Notes: generated from the letters alone by a model not told the origin. A stretch of 47,536 bases of DNA from Loigolactobacillus jiayinensis (GCF_003946445.1 NZ_RHOF01000031.1:1-47536); one strand, 5' to 3'; positions 16,788 to 24,592 are shown, counted from the first letter of the stretch. Numbers and translations: made by a program.

Positions 16788-16952
16788 GAATGTTGGCGCC
16801 GTCACAAATTTAATCCCAACATTCACAGTTGCACGGCTTTCATCTAAGCGGCACAACTGTAAAGGAGTCTTCATTATGATTATAAAAAAAGCATTACCCA
16901 ATAATTAATCATAACTCAAGTCAAAGTGGCCGCTATTTGCCACTCATGGAGG
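16788..16952 (+). promoter_or_regulatory. Structured hflX leader with competing hairpins (candidate attenuator)
   Basis: Hairpin A: GAATGTTGG (16788-16796) with CCAACATTC (16816-16824). Hairpin B: ACAGTTG (16825-16831) with CAACTGT (16854-16860), plus inner GCTT/AAGC. A 10-codon uORF follows (16876-16908). Hairpin C: AGTGGC (16925-16930) with GCCACT (16939-16944), ending 3 nt before the hflX ribosome site GGAGG (16948-16952). AGCGGC in the 3' arm of B (16847-16852) can instead pair with GCCGCT in hairpin C (16929-16934). This arms-1-to-4 layout resembles ribosome-dependent attenuation. Confidence 0.5.
16876..16908 (+). CDS. Ten-codon leader peptide (uORF) upstream of hflX
   Basis: ATG at 16876 encodes MIIKKALPNN and a TAA stop. 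AAAGGAG begins directly after hairpin B and lies 8 nt before the ATG, an excellent ribosome site for such a short frame. The peptide has no RLR motif of the kind described for the listerial hflXr leader, but it does have KK and a Pro-Asn-Asn end that could slow a ribosome. It lies between the two mutually exclusive hairpins. It is a candidate sensor peptide rather than a product with its own role. Confidence 0.5.
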   Translation: MIIKKALPNN

Positions 16953-16956
16953 AAAT

Positions 16957-18231
16957 ATGCAAGAAATCGAATTAACTAAAGTATTGATCGGCGGCGTCAG
17001 CCAGAACCAAGCTTACTTTGAAAGCGATATGACTGAATTAGCCGAGTTAGTCAAAGCAAACAAAATGACCGTGGTCGGTGATATTCGGCAAAATTTAGAG
17101 CGTTCAGTGGCAGCTACTTATTTTGGTAGCGGCAAGTTGCTGGATATTCGCCAACTAGCTGAAGAAAACGATGCCCACACCTTAGTGGTCAACGACGAAC
17201 TCAGCCCGTCACAGATTCGTAATCTAGAACAAGAATTAAAAATGACGTTACTGGATCGCACTGGCTTGATTTTAGCAATTTTCGCTAACCGGGCCCAAAG
17301 CCGTGAAGCCAAGGCGCAAGTTCAAATCGCGCGTCTGCAATACGAATTACCGCGCTTACGGGTCGGCGAACAAGCCAACTTGATGCAACAAGGCGGCGGC
17401 CCTGGCTTCGCCAATCGTGGTAGTGGTGAAACTAAGCTGGAAATGAGCCAACGAACGATCAAAAATAAAATCAGCCAGCTGCGCCATGAATTAAAAACGT
17501 TGGAAGTTGCGCAACAAACTAAGCGTGCACAGCGTGAACGGGCTGAAATTCCAACGGTAGCGCTAGTTGGCTACACCAACGCTGGCAAGTCCACAACGAT
17601 GAACGGACTATTGCGCTTGTTTAACGCTGATACCACCAAAACAGTTTTCGAAAAGGACATGTTGTTTGCGACTTTAGATACTAGTGTCCGCGAGATCCTG
17701 TTGCCAGATAATAAGAAATTCCTGCTTAGCGACACAGTTGGTTTTATCAATAAATTACCAACGCAACTGGTCAAAGCTTTCCGTTCGACCTTGGCCGAAG
17801 CCGCTAACGCTGACCTTTTGATCCAGGTAATTGACTTTTCTGATCCTAATTATGAAGAGATGATCAAGGTCACCGAAAAAACATTACACGCGATGGGTAT
17901 CGACGATGTGCCGATGATTTATGCTTATAACAAGGCTGATCGTAAACCAGATACTGAATTTCCAGTGGAAACCAGTGATCACGACTTGGTTTACGCCGCA
18001 ACTGATTCCGCTTCGCTGCAATTACTGACCCAGATGATCACCAAGGAATTATTTGCAGATCTGACTAAGGTCACTTTCTCGATTCCGTTTGCCGCTGGTA
18101 AGTGGGTCGATTACCTCAATGAACGCACTAATGTATTAAAACAAGATTACACCGCTGATGGCACTCAGATCACAGCCGAAGTCGGTCCTGAAGATCGCCA
18201 ACGCTTGGCCGATTACATCACGACGGTTTAA
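16957..18231 (+). CDS. hflX: Ribosome-splitting GTPase HflX
   Basis: 424 residues. The N-terminal HflX domain (about 1-180, with GSGKLLDI and the glycine-rich loop QQGGGPGFANRGSGETKLE) is followed by a coiled segment and a G domain with GYTNAGKST near residue 205, DTVGFI.KLP and NKAD motifs. HflX splits stalled or antibiotic-bound 70S ribosomes; related genes give macrolide or lincosamide tolerance. GGAGG precedes the ATG by 4 nt. It is a single-gene unit with a long leader and a terminator at 18237. Length and motifs are complete. Confidence 0.95.
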   Translation: MQEIELTKVLIGGVSQNQAYFESDMTELAELVKANKMTVVGDIRQNLERSVAATYFGSGKLLDIRQLAEENDAHTLVVNDELSPSQIRNLEQELKMTLLDRTGLILAIFANRAQSREAKAQVQIARLQYELPRLRVGEQANLMQQGGGPGFANRGSGETKLEMSQRTIKNKISQLRHELKTLEVAQQTKRAQRERAEIPTVALVGYTNAGKSTTMNGLLRLFNADTTKTVFEKDMLFATLDTSVREILLPDNKKFLLSDTVGFINKLPTQLVKAFRSTLAEAANADLLIQVIDFSDPNYEEMIKVTEKTLHAMGIDDVPMIYAYNKADRKPDTEFPVETSDHDLVYAATDSASLQLLTQMITKELFADLTKVTFSIPFAAGKWVDYLNERTNVLKQDYTADGTQITAEVGPEDRQRLADYITTV

Positions 18232-18236
18232 CTGCT

Positions 18237-18275
18237 AATGCAACGACACTATTCATTTAATGTCGCTGCATTTTT
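18237..18275 (+). terminator. Terminator of hflX
   Basis: AATGCA-CGACA and TGTCG-TGCATT with single-base bulges, followed by five T. Confidence 0.8.
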
Positions 18276-18299
18276 ATTTAGTCCACACACGACATCACT

Positions 18300-18305
18300 T
18301 ATAAT
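18300..18305 (+). promoter_or_regulatory. -10 box of the 49-residue membrane protein gene
   Basis: TATAAT 33 nt before the ATG; at 17 nt upstream TTTAGT is a weak -35. Confidence 0.4.
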
Positions 18306-18337
18306 GAGGGTAAAGTATTCGCTGGGGGTGCAGTATA

Positions 18338-18487
18338 ATGGCACTTAAATATTATTTACTACTCATCATCTGTATTGCTATCATTGCCCTAGAAATCTGG
18401 TTCAGCACTTGGTTTAGTGTCTGGTGGCTAGTACTACTAGTTCCAACGCTATTAGTCAGCTTGATCAAACTTCACCGACGCAGGTAA
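18338..18487 (+). CDS. Small membrane protein (49 residues), unknown
   Basis: ATG at 18338, preceded by GGGGGTG at 7 nt, opens a 49-residue frame: MALKYYLLLIICIAIIALE starts it, a second hydrophobic stretch follows around residues 28-43, and it ends LHRRR. Two membrane helices with a positive inner tail are predicted. A -10 box lies upstream and a strong hairpin begins at its stop codon, so the frame has its own expression signals. No family is recognised. Confidence 0.6.
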   Translation: MALKYYLLLIICIAIIALEIWFSTWFSVWWLVLLVPTLLVSLIKLHRRR

Positions 18488-18540
18488 AAGAAGTGCTACT
18501 GTTAACGCCATGATTCAGCGGGTAACGGTAGCACTTCTTT
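18487..18540. terminator. Bidirectional terminator between the 49-residue gene and the MFS gene
   Basis: AAAGAAGTGCTAC (18487-18499) pairs with GTAGCACTTCTTT (18528-18540), extended by GTTA/TAAC. It overlaps the stop codons of both converging genes. Confidence 0.8.
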
Positions 18541-19745
18541 CATTTGACTAAATTTAGTTCAGGTGTAGTCGCTTTACCGAATAAGACGCGATACCGTAGG
18601 CTGATGCCGATGGAAACGATGAAACCTAAGGCCGCGATGATCACATCGACGAGCATGATGCCGTGCATATTAGTTTGCGCTAATGCGCCGGTAATCAGCG
18701 GAATCGAAAATGATGCCAGCGCGCCGGCAGTATAGAAGATACCCGTGACCAGCCCTTTGCCGATTGGAAAAAACTTCGCCATTGTGGTTAGGCCTAATTG
18801 CATCACACCTCCTGCTGCAAAGAACCCAACACTAAAGCCACCAATACTGAGTACAATTGGCGTAGGAAATTGCCACATTGCAACGATTGCCAATAACGCC
18901 ATGAACGTGTAGCCCACTTGAATCGTCAGCGGTTTGACTAAGCGATTGACCATCACTGCTGTCAAAATTACACTAGCAATCGAACCGATACTGTAATAAC
19001 TCAACAAAGCGTGCGCAGCTAAACTACCCATTCCCGCCACAGATGCACCATATTTGGTCAGCCATTGCGCAATCAGATAGAAGGTAGCCATTGATAAGTA
19101 GCCGTACATAACGAACAGTACGCCGTCGAGGTACCATTTAGCCGGTGTTTTTTGTGCTGCTTGTTCACTGGCACTTAGCTGTTTAACTGCCGCTTGACTA
19201 GGAAAATCTGCGCCCCAAAGCAGGAACGCATTTAACAGGATCACGGCAACGACAAACAGCATTGACCAGCCATACCATAAATGGCCAACTGTTAACAAGC
19301 CAATGATCAGCGGAATAAATAATTCGCCTAAGGACATGAAGGCCTTAAGCATCACTGTGGCCGCTCCATCGCGCTGTGGGAACAAATCAATCAGCGTTGG
19401 ATAAGTTCCCGTATCCAAACAAGAATTGGCGATCCCCGATAAAACACTGAAGCCAAAAGCAATGTAAATATTAGGACTAAGTAAGATGCCAGCGTAGAAA
19501 ACAACGAAGGCCCCCATTCCCAGCATGACAAATGGTCGCCGCCCAAAGCGGTCAGATAGGAAGCCCGATAATAGATAAACCAATAACCGGCCAACCCCTA
19601 ACGCCGAGATAACAAAGGCCACGCCAGCAGTTGTTGTGTGCCAGTGTAGCCGTAGAGCATCCATATTTTGCGCTAAAATAATTTGGCTGATCCCAAGTAC
19701 AAAATAATTTAAATATAGTCCTAGAATAAGTCGCTTAGATTGCAT
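18540..19745 (-). CDS. MFS transporter in the tyrosine T-box operon
   Basis: 401 residues with twelve predicted membrane segments and the motif A loop GFLSDRFGRR. It is an MFS carrier of unassigned subfamily. Its start overlaps the aroK stop by 11 nt, so it is the third gene of the tyrA-aroK operon, translationally coupled. That placement, under tyrosine T-box control, suggests transport of an aromatic amino acid or a pathway precursor such as shikimate or quinate. This is inference from context; direction is not known. The operon ends at 18487-18540. Confidence 0.88.
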   Translation of the reverse strand: MQSKRLILGLYLNYFVLGISQIILAQNMDALRLHWHTTTAGVAFVISALGVGRLLVYLLSGFLSDRFGRRPFVMLGMGAFVVFYAGILLSPNIYIAFGFSVLSGIANSCLDTGTYPTLIDLFPQRDGAATVMLKAFMSLGELFIPLIIGLLTVGHLWYGWSMLFVVAVILLNAFLLWGADFPSQAAVKQLSASEQAAQKTPAKWYLDGVLFVMYGYLSMATFYLIAQWLTKYGASVAGMGSLAAHALLSYYSIGSIASVILTAVMVNRLVKPLTIQVGYTFMALLAIVAMWQFPTPIVLSIGGFSVGFFAAGGVMQLGLTTMAKFFPIGKGLVTGIFYTAGALASFSIPLITGALAQTNMHGIMLVDVIIAALGFIVSIGISLRYRVLFGKATTPELNLVK

Positions 19746-20259
19746 AATGTGACACTTCCTGACCGATTAATTGTTGGATTTGTTGACTTACTTCTTCTGG
19801 TGTCCGCGCATCCGTGGTGACCGTATGCGTTGCGACTGATTGATACAGTGGTGCCCGCCGTTGCCATAGCTCACGTAAACCAGACTCACCCAACTGTTGT
19901 ACTAACGGTCGACCGTCGTCACCTTTAAGCCGCGTAAAAATTGCCGCTGGTTCCGTTTGTAAATAAATCACTGGAATCGTGGTGGTTTGCAACAATTGGC
20001 GATTAGCCGCTGATTCAACCACACCGCCACCAGTTGATAAGATGCCGCTTTTAGCAAAGGCCTGCTGCAATACTTGTGTTTCCAACTGACGAAAGGCAGT
20101 TTCACCTGCATCCGCAAAAATTTGTTTGATCGACTTGCCAGCACTGGCAATAATTTCATCATCTAAATCAATTTGCGGGCGCTTAAAGTTAGCCGCTAGT
20201 ACCTCCCCAACTGTTGTTTTGCCGGTGCCCATGAAGCCAACTAAAATCACATCTAACAT
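19735..20259 (-). CDS. aroK: Shikimate kinase
   Basis: 174 residues, the normal length. The P-loop GFMGTGKTT, the DLDDEI shikimate/Mg site, FRQLE, the GGG loop (STGGGVV) and the lid/arginine region (GDDGRPL, RRAPLYQ) are all present. It phosphorylates shikimate with ATP in the chorismate pathway. It lies 4 bp after tyrA and overlaps the MFS gene. The ATG is preceded by AGGAGG within the tyrA/aroK junction (GGAGGGCG). Confidence 0.95.
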   Translation of the reverse strand: MLDVILVGFMGTGKTTVGEVLAANFKRPQIDLDDEIIASAGKSIKQIFADAGETAFRQLETQVLQQAFAKSGILSTGGGVVESAANRQLLQTTTIPVIYLQTEPAAIFTRLKGDDGRPLVQQLGESGLRELWQRRAPLYQSVATHTVTTDARTPEEVSQQIQQLIGQEVSHYAI

Positions 20260-20263
20260 TCTT

Positions 20264-21364
20264 TTACGCCCTCCTTAAAATATTGATTTGTTGTGCTGCC
20301 AGCAGTTGTTGTGCTTGTTGTTGTGCTGCTTCGCTAGCAAAAGTTATCTGTAAAATACCATTTAATTCTTCCCGTGTCTCCAGCACTTGAATATTGACTA
20401 ACTGAATTTCCGCCTGCGCCAAAATCGTAGTCACTTCAGCAATAGCGCCAGTTCGATCAGGAATATCAACAAAAACATCGAAGAAACCTGGAATAGCACC
20501 CGCTTTTTGCGGGTTGATTGCGTCGCGGGTCACCTTTGCTTGATTAAAAAAGTCTAACAACGCGGTTTGATCACGGGCAGTCATTGCCTGCTCTAAATCA
20601 GTTAAGTCCCCAATGTAACGGTGTAAAATTTGCTGAATTGGTGCCGTATTAGTCAGCAGAATATCGGCCCACATTTGTGGATCCGAGGAAGCAATTCGCG
20701 TCATGTCACGAAAGCCCCCCGCAGCTAAACGCAAAGCAGTCGGTGAATCTTTAAATTGTTGTGTTGTTTCATTAACTAAGGTGGCGGCTAGCATATGCGG
20801 AACATGACTGAGCATACCAACAATATGGTCATGCTCAGTCGGTTCAACCTGCAAGAATTTAGCATTGGTACCAGCTAATAAACGTTGTAACCGCGCAACT
20901 TGTAGTGGTGCTGTCTGTTGTCCCGGCACCAAAAAGTAGTAAGCACTCCGAAAAAGATCAGCGTTAGCGGCGTGAACGCCTGATTTGTGTGAACCAGCCA
21001 TCGGATGACCACCAATCACCGTTACACCCTGCGTCAGTAATGGTGCTGCAGCGGCCATTACAACCTGCTTAGTGCTGCCAGTATCAGTAATGATCACATT
21101 TGGTTTTAAAGTTAACGTGGCTAATAATCGTAATGAAGCGGCAATTTTTTCGACCGGCGTGGCTAAAATAATAACGTCTGCTTGTGGCGCAACAGCCGCC
21201 AAACCAGTTCCGATTTCATCAATAATGCCTGCTTGTTTAGCAAAACGCAGACTACTTAAATTTTGATCTAAACCAATCAGATAAGTGTCAGCCACCTCCT
21301 GTTTAAGCGCAAGCGCGAGTGAACCGCCGATCAAACCCAAGCCTTCAATAATCACTGTTGTCAT
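20264..21364 (-). CDS. tyrA: Prephenate dehydrogenase with C-terminal ACT domain
   Basis: 366 residues. An N-terminal NAD-binding fold (EGLGLIGGSLALALKQ) is followed by DTGSTK, the HPMAGSHKSG active-site His region and a helical dehydrogenase domain. The last 75 residues (FDVFVDIPDRTGAIAEVTTILAQAEI) form an ACT domain, which usually gives feedback inhibition by tyrosine. It converts prephenate to 4-hydroxyphenylpyruvate. CAGGAGGTG lies 6 nt before the ATG at 21364; the upstream GTG falls inside that site. First gene of the T-box operon. Confidence 0.95.
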   Translation of the reverse strand: MTTVIIEGLGLIGGSLALALKQEVADTYLIGLDQNLSSLRFAKQAGIIDEIGTGLAAVAPQADVIILATPVEKIAASLRLLATLTLKPNVIITDTGSTKQVVMAAAAPLLTQGVTVIGGHPMAGSHKSGVHAANADLFRSAYYFLVPGQQTAPLQVARLQRLLAGTNAKFLQVEPTEHDHIVGMLSHVPHMLAATLVNETTQQFKDSPTALRLAAGGFRDMTRIASSDPQMWADILLTNTAPIQQILHRYIGDLTDLEQAMTARDQTALLDFFNQAKVTRDAINPQKAGAIPGFFDVFVDIPDRTGAIAEVTTILAQAEIQLVNIQVLETREELNGILQITFASEAAQQQAQQLLAAQQINILRRA

Positions 21365-21427
21365 AACTGACACCTCCTGTTTCGTTTTATTTTATGAAAA
21401 CATAGTTACCAAGGCCTACTTTTTTAT

Positions 21428-21652
21428 AAAAAAAGGTCCCTGCTGTCTTGTCGACAACAGGGACGATTTACCGTGGTACCACCCAGCTTCAGAATTAATT
21501 CTGCACTCATAATTAGATAATGGCTAAGTCCATCGGCGCCACAAAATAATTCATGCTGTTACCCTGCTTGGCTTGCACCGACCGCCAATTCTCTGTTCAC
21601 TGAGGTAATACACTACTTTTGTCATTGTGGTGACAAAATCGATTATTAAATT
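21428..21652 (-). ncRNA. T-box riboswitch of the tyrA-aroK-MFS operon
   Basis: The minus strand carries TGGGTGGTACCACGG (21471-21485) and then a terminator, GTCCCTGTTGTC with GACAGCAGGGAC and seven T (21428-21463). Stem I shows AGAGA, the GGTCGGTGCAA distal loop and TGAATTATTTTG at the specifier loop. Read from that last motif, the codon is most likely TAT (Tyr; minus strand of 21546-21548), which suits tyrA. Uncharged tRNA-Tyr would then permit read-through. Confidence 0.92.
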
Positions 21653-21658
21653 ATTATG

Positions 21659-21687
21659 AGAATAGCACATAGAATGAAAACCGTCAA
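21659..21687 (-). promoter_or_regulatory. Promoter of the tyrA T-box operon
   Basis: TTGACG (21682-21687), 17 nt, TATTCT (21659-21664) on the minus strand. Confidence 0.65.
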
Positions 21688-21709
21688 ATTATTTTTCAAA
21701 ACAGTTACG

Positions 21710-21725
21710 ATCAAGCGCGCTTGAT
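21710..21725. repeat. Palindrome ATCAAGCGCGCTTGAT
   Basis: Perfect 16-bp palindrome just past the stop of the DUF960-like gene. Its core AAGCGCGCTT recurs at 25121, 37468 and 44225 (see findings). Confidence 0.6.
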
Positions 21726-21732
21726 AACGCGC

Positions 21733-22059
21733 TTAATCCTTATTCAGCTTGCTTAGCGCCATATTGATGGTTTTATTTTTATCAGTGACAATCACGATTG
21801 TTCCTTGGCCTAGGAAATCAGTTGATCCATTATAATTTAATGTGACTTCTTCAGCCACATCACCATTTTCCTGCATGACTAAAACATAGATATGTTCGGC
21901 ATCATGGTCATCGCTAAAGGCCATTGCCAGTGGCGATGAAACAATTTTCTTTTTAGTGCGAAAATCACTTACTGTTTGCCATAATAAACTAATGACAGTT
22001 GCTGGTACACGTTCTTTTACTTCATCTGCAGTTTGACGCTTTTTTGTTGGTTCAAACAT
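21733..22059 (-). CDS. Small cytoplasmic protein, possibly DUF960 family
   Basis: 108 residues, soluble, starting MFEPTKKRQTADEVKERVP and continuing with LLWQTVSDFRTKKK and a mixed alpha/beta C-terminus. The start pattern and length fit the DUF960 proteins of lactobacilli, but the match is from memory and weak. AGAGGTAG precedes the ATG. No operon partner; it is separated from tyrA's promoter by the palindrome at 21710. Function unknown. Confidence 0.6.
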   Translation of the reverse strand: MFEPTKKRQTADEVKERVPATVISLLWQTVSDFRTKKKIVSSPLAMAFSDDHDAEHIYVLVMQENGDVAEEVTLNYNGSTDFLGQGTIVIVTDKNKTINMALSKLNKD

Positions 22060-22123
22060 GTCGCTACCTCTTTTTTAGAATTTTTTATACTTCACCACTA
22101 AGGCGCGTAGTTGCAAAGTCCGC

Positions 22124-22142
22124 AACTGCATTTCCTCAACTT
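22124..22142. other. Small hairpin upstream of the DUF960-like gene
   Basis: AGTTGC and GCAACT pair around a 7-nt loop about 70 bp before the gene's ATG on the minus strand. No T-run follows. It may be part of the transcript starting in the repeat region at 22158-22284. Confidence 0.3.
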
Positions 22143-22157
22143 AACCCGTTTCGGTCA

Positions 22158-22284
22158 CCGCAAGAAACATGGCTCTACTCCATTAACAGGTTGATTATTA
22201 GCTAAGCCCGCTAATAATCTTTGATATTCCGGGCGACGTCCATTCTTGTGGCCAAAATCATGCCGCAAGAAACATGGCTCTACT
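22158..22284 (-). repeat. Structured element bounded by 22-bp perfect direct repeats
   Basis: The 22-base sequence starting CCGCAAGAAACATGG is repeated exactly at 22158-22179 and 22263-22284, 105 bp apart. Between the copies a perfect 10-bp inverted repeat, GATTATTAGC (22193-22202) with GCTAATAATC (22210-22219), forms a hairpin. On the minus strand an open frame without ATG runs through both copies in phase, so each encodes VEPCFLR, the second followed by a stop. A possible minus promoter (TTTAAG, 17 nt, TATAGT) lies just before the first copy on that strand. It may be a small RNA, a decayed gene or a mini-element. Confidence 0.5.
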
Positions 22285-22388
22285 ATACCAAACTTTCACA
22301 ATTTCTTAAACTAAATCGTCGCCAAAAATGACCAGTTAGGGGTACAATAGACCTATAGAAGCAAATCGCACAGAAAGTGGTGGTGACC

Positions 22389-22577
22389 ATGATGATCCAA
22401 GTAAGTATTCTGATGATTCTGTTAATGGCTGGTTTGATCGGTGTTAATTTACGGCAACGGCAAACCGTTAAAGTTCGCGTTGAACGGCCAATGAACCGAG
22501 CAATGTTAGCTCGTGAATATGCCGCCGGCCGCTTAACAACCGCTGAATATCAACGGGCCTTACGCCAATATCGTTAA
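22389..22577 (+). CDS. Small membrane-anchored protein with a SHOCT-like tail
   Basis: 62 residues: one N-terminal hydrophobic segment (about residues 3-20, ILMILLMAGLIGV), a basic middle, and a C-terminal LAREYAAGRLTTAEYQRALRQY that fits the SHOCT short C-terminal domain. SHOCT domains are thought to aid oligomerisation or recruitment. GGTGGTGA lies just before ATGATG; the second ATG (22392) has better spacing. A TACAAT box sits at 22343-22348. The transcript would end at 22652-22690. Function unknown. Confidence 0.65.
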   Translation: MMIQVSILMILLMAGLIGVNLRQRQTVKVRVERPMNRAMLAREYAAGRLTTAEYQRALRQYR

Positions 22578-22651
22578 TAGATGAACATAGTAAGGGAATT
22601 ACTTTTGCTATGTTTCCACTAGTTCAGTGATAAGTTTCCGTTAATAATGAG

Positions 22652-22690
22652 GAGTTGTGCCAAATTATTTTGGTAACAGCTCTATTTTTT
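22652..22690 (+). terminator. Terminator of the SHOCT-tail gene
   Basis: GAGTTGT with ACAGCTC and inner CCAAA/TTTGG, followed by seven T. Confidence 0.75.
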
Positions 22691-22719
22691 TGCCTAAACT
22701 TAGTCAGCTTAGGTATAAT
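22690..22719 (+). promoter_or_regulatory. Promoter of the ribokinase gene
   Basis: TTGCCT, 18 nt, TATAAT (22714-22719), starting at the last base of the preceding terminator. Confidence 0.55.
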
Positions 22720-22749
22720 GAGATTAAATTAAATTCTGGAGGCTATGTT

Positions 22750-23679
22750 ATGACACATGTAACAATTCTCGGCAGTATCAATGTCGATACGATTCTCCAA
22801 ATTCCCCGCTTACCTAAACCAGGTGAAACGTTGGCCATGAGCGGTAAGCAAGTTGCTGGCGGTGGCAAAGGGGCTAACCAAGCAATCGCTGCGGCGCGCG
22901 CAAACGCAGAAACAGCTTTTATCGGTAAAGTTGGCGACGACGCTAACGGTAAGTTGATGTTAAAGGCCTTGAAAACAGCCAATATCGACGTTACCCAAAT
23001 CAGTACTAGCAACTACGCTGACACCGGTGAAGCGTTTATTTTACTCGATGATAACGGTCAAAACAGTATTCTCGTTGATGGTGGCACCAATCAGGAAATC
23101 AAAATTGGGGATATCGAAACGGCGCAAGCAACGATTGAAGCAGCTGATTTCTTAATTGCTCAATTTGAAACGCCGTTGACTACTACCTTAGCTGCTTTCC
23201 GTTATGCTAAATCAGTCGGTGTTACGACAATTTTAAACCCGGCGCCGGCCAAAACTAATCTCGACCCAGAATTGTTAGCCTTAACTGATTTAATCGTGCC
23301 CAACGAAACTGAAAGTGAGACATTAACTGGTATTAAGGTGACAGATGAAGCTAGCATGACCGCTGCCGCAACAGCCTTACTCAAGCAAGGCGTTAAGGCC
23401 GTTATTATTACCGTTGGCGCTAAAGGTGCCTACTATCAGACAAATGCCAACAAAGGCTTTGTGGACGCCTTTAAGGTCACTGCTGTCGATACCACGGCGG
23501 CTGGCGATACCTTTATCGGTGCCCTCAGCTCACAACTTGAACCTGATCTGAGTAACTTAGCGGCTGCCGTTCTTTTCGCCAATAAAGCCTCTTCACTGAC
23601 TGTGCAAAAACTCGGCGCACAGCCTTCGATTCCGTACTTGAATGAAGTTTTAGCTGATGGTGATGTTAAAAAAGCGTGA
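22750..23679 (+). CDS. rbsK: Ribokinase, PfkB family
   Basis: 309 residues. The first PfkB signature region (GGGKGANQAIAAARA) and second signature with catalytic Asp (DTTAAGDTFIGAL) are intact, and GSINVD near the start is ribokinase-like. It phosphorylates ribose at O5 with ATP. CTGGAGG lies before the ATG at 22750; the longer frame from 22657 passes through the terminator and promoter. No ribose transporter or rbsD is adjacent, which is unusual for the family. Its last codons are part of the terminator shared with the next gene. Confidence 0.9.
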   Translation: MTHVTILGSINVDTILQIPRLPKPGETLAMSGKQVAGGGKGANQAIAAARANAETAFIGKVGDDANGKLMLKALKTANIDVTQISTSNYADTGEAFILLDDNGQNSILVDGGTNQEIKIGDIETAQATIEAADFLIAQFETPLTTTLAAFRYAKSVGVTTILNPAPAKTNLDPELLALTDLIVPNETESETLTGIKVTDEASMTAAATALLKQGVKAVIITVGAKGAYYQTNANKGFVDAFKVTAVDTTAAGDTFIGALSSQLEPDLSNLAAAVLFANKASSLTVQKLGAQPSIPYLNEVLADGDVKKA

Positions 23680-23702
23680 TTCCACGGAATCACGCTTTTT
23701 TT
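23667..23702. terminator. Shared terminator whose arms encode both protein C-termini
   Basis: AAAAAAGCGTGATTCC pairs perfectly with GGAATCACGCTTTTTT around a 2-nt centre. Each arm also reads AAA-AAA-GCG-TGA: Lys-Lys-Ala-stop for rbsK on one strand and for the YihY/BrkB gene on the other. Confidence 0.9.
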
Positions 23703-24592
23703 CGACGCCAACGTTCCCACCAATCACGGACCTTGCCCGGAATTGGTTGAATTTCACCATAAAAATGTTCCTCAACCAGTCTGTTTATAAAGGCGCTGAG
23801 TAGTAAAATCTGTGCAATAAAGACCAGCCAAAACATAATCACAATAAAAGTCCCAATTGCCCCGTAACTACTGACGGAACGGGCAAAGTAGCGCACGTAC
23901 AAAGCAAAAAATTGCGCCAGCACTAGCCAGCCACTTGCCGTTAGTAACGTTCCAGGTATGACGCAACGTAAATGGAGACGGACGTTAGGTAGAAAATAAA
24001 AGAGTAACAGTAAGATAACCAGTAACCCTAGACCAGTAACTGGCAGTTTAAATTGGGCAAAGACACGCGCAATCACAGTTGGCAGATCTAGACGTGGCAC
24101 GATGTAATTTAAAATATCTTGGCCAAAACCGAACACTAAAACTAATAAGGCCATGATCAATACAAAAAAGAAAGTTAAAACTAACGATAAAATTCGTGTC
24201 AATAAGGCATTTTGTGGGGTTTTGATTCCGTAGGCTTGATTAACACTATCGCGTAAACTAACAATACCACGACTAGCCGACCACAGTGTGATCACCGCCC
24301 CAATCGATAACAGACTGCCGCTTCCTTGTGTTAAAAAGCCTTTTATTTGAGGGGCTAAGGCCGTATAAATCGAAGTTGGCACCAGCGCTTGAATATAGGA
24401 CATAACTTCCTTAACCGGAATATTCAAAAACGGCAACAAGTTACCTAGAAAAATCAGCAACGGAAAAATCGATAACAACGCATAGTAAGCTACCACCACC
24501 GCATTTTTGCTGATATTGGCTGCTTGATAGGCGTCAACTAACGGTTTACTTTTCTGTTGCCAAATCGATAACTGCTGCCGGATTTTTTTCAT
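23690..24592 (-). CDS. YihY/BrkB family membrane protein
   Basis: 300 residues with about six to seven membrane segments. The start pattern (KSKPLVDAYQAANISKNAVVVAYYALLSIFPLLIFLG) and SASRGIVSLRDSVNQAYG match YihY/virulence-factor BrkB proteins, once annotated as RNase BN. They are inner membrane proteins of uncertain function, possibly transport-related. GAGG lies before the ATG. It is transcribed alone and ends in the shared hairpin at 23667. Confidence 0.9.
   Translation of the reverse strand: MKKIRQQLSIWQQKSKPLVDAYQAANISKNAVVVAYYALLSIFPLLIFLGNLLPFLNIPVKEVMSYIQALVPTSIYTALAPQIKGFLTQGSGSLLSIGAVITLWSASRGIVSLRDSVNQAYGIKTPQNALLTRILSLVLTFFFVLIMALLVLVFGFGQDILNYIVPRLDLPTVIARVFAQFKLPVTGLGLLVILLLLFYFLPNVRLHLRCVIPGTLLTASGWLVLAQFFALYVRYFARSVSSYGAIGTFIVIMFWLVFIAQILLLSAFINRLVEEHFYGEIQPIPGKVRDWWERWRRKKA

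Noticed and set aside
22158-22284. CRISPR array
   Set aside because: Only two repeats, a 83-bp internal segment with its own hairpin, and no cas genes.
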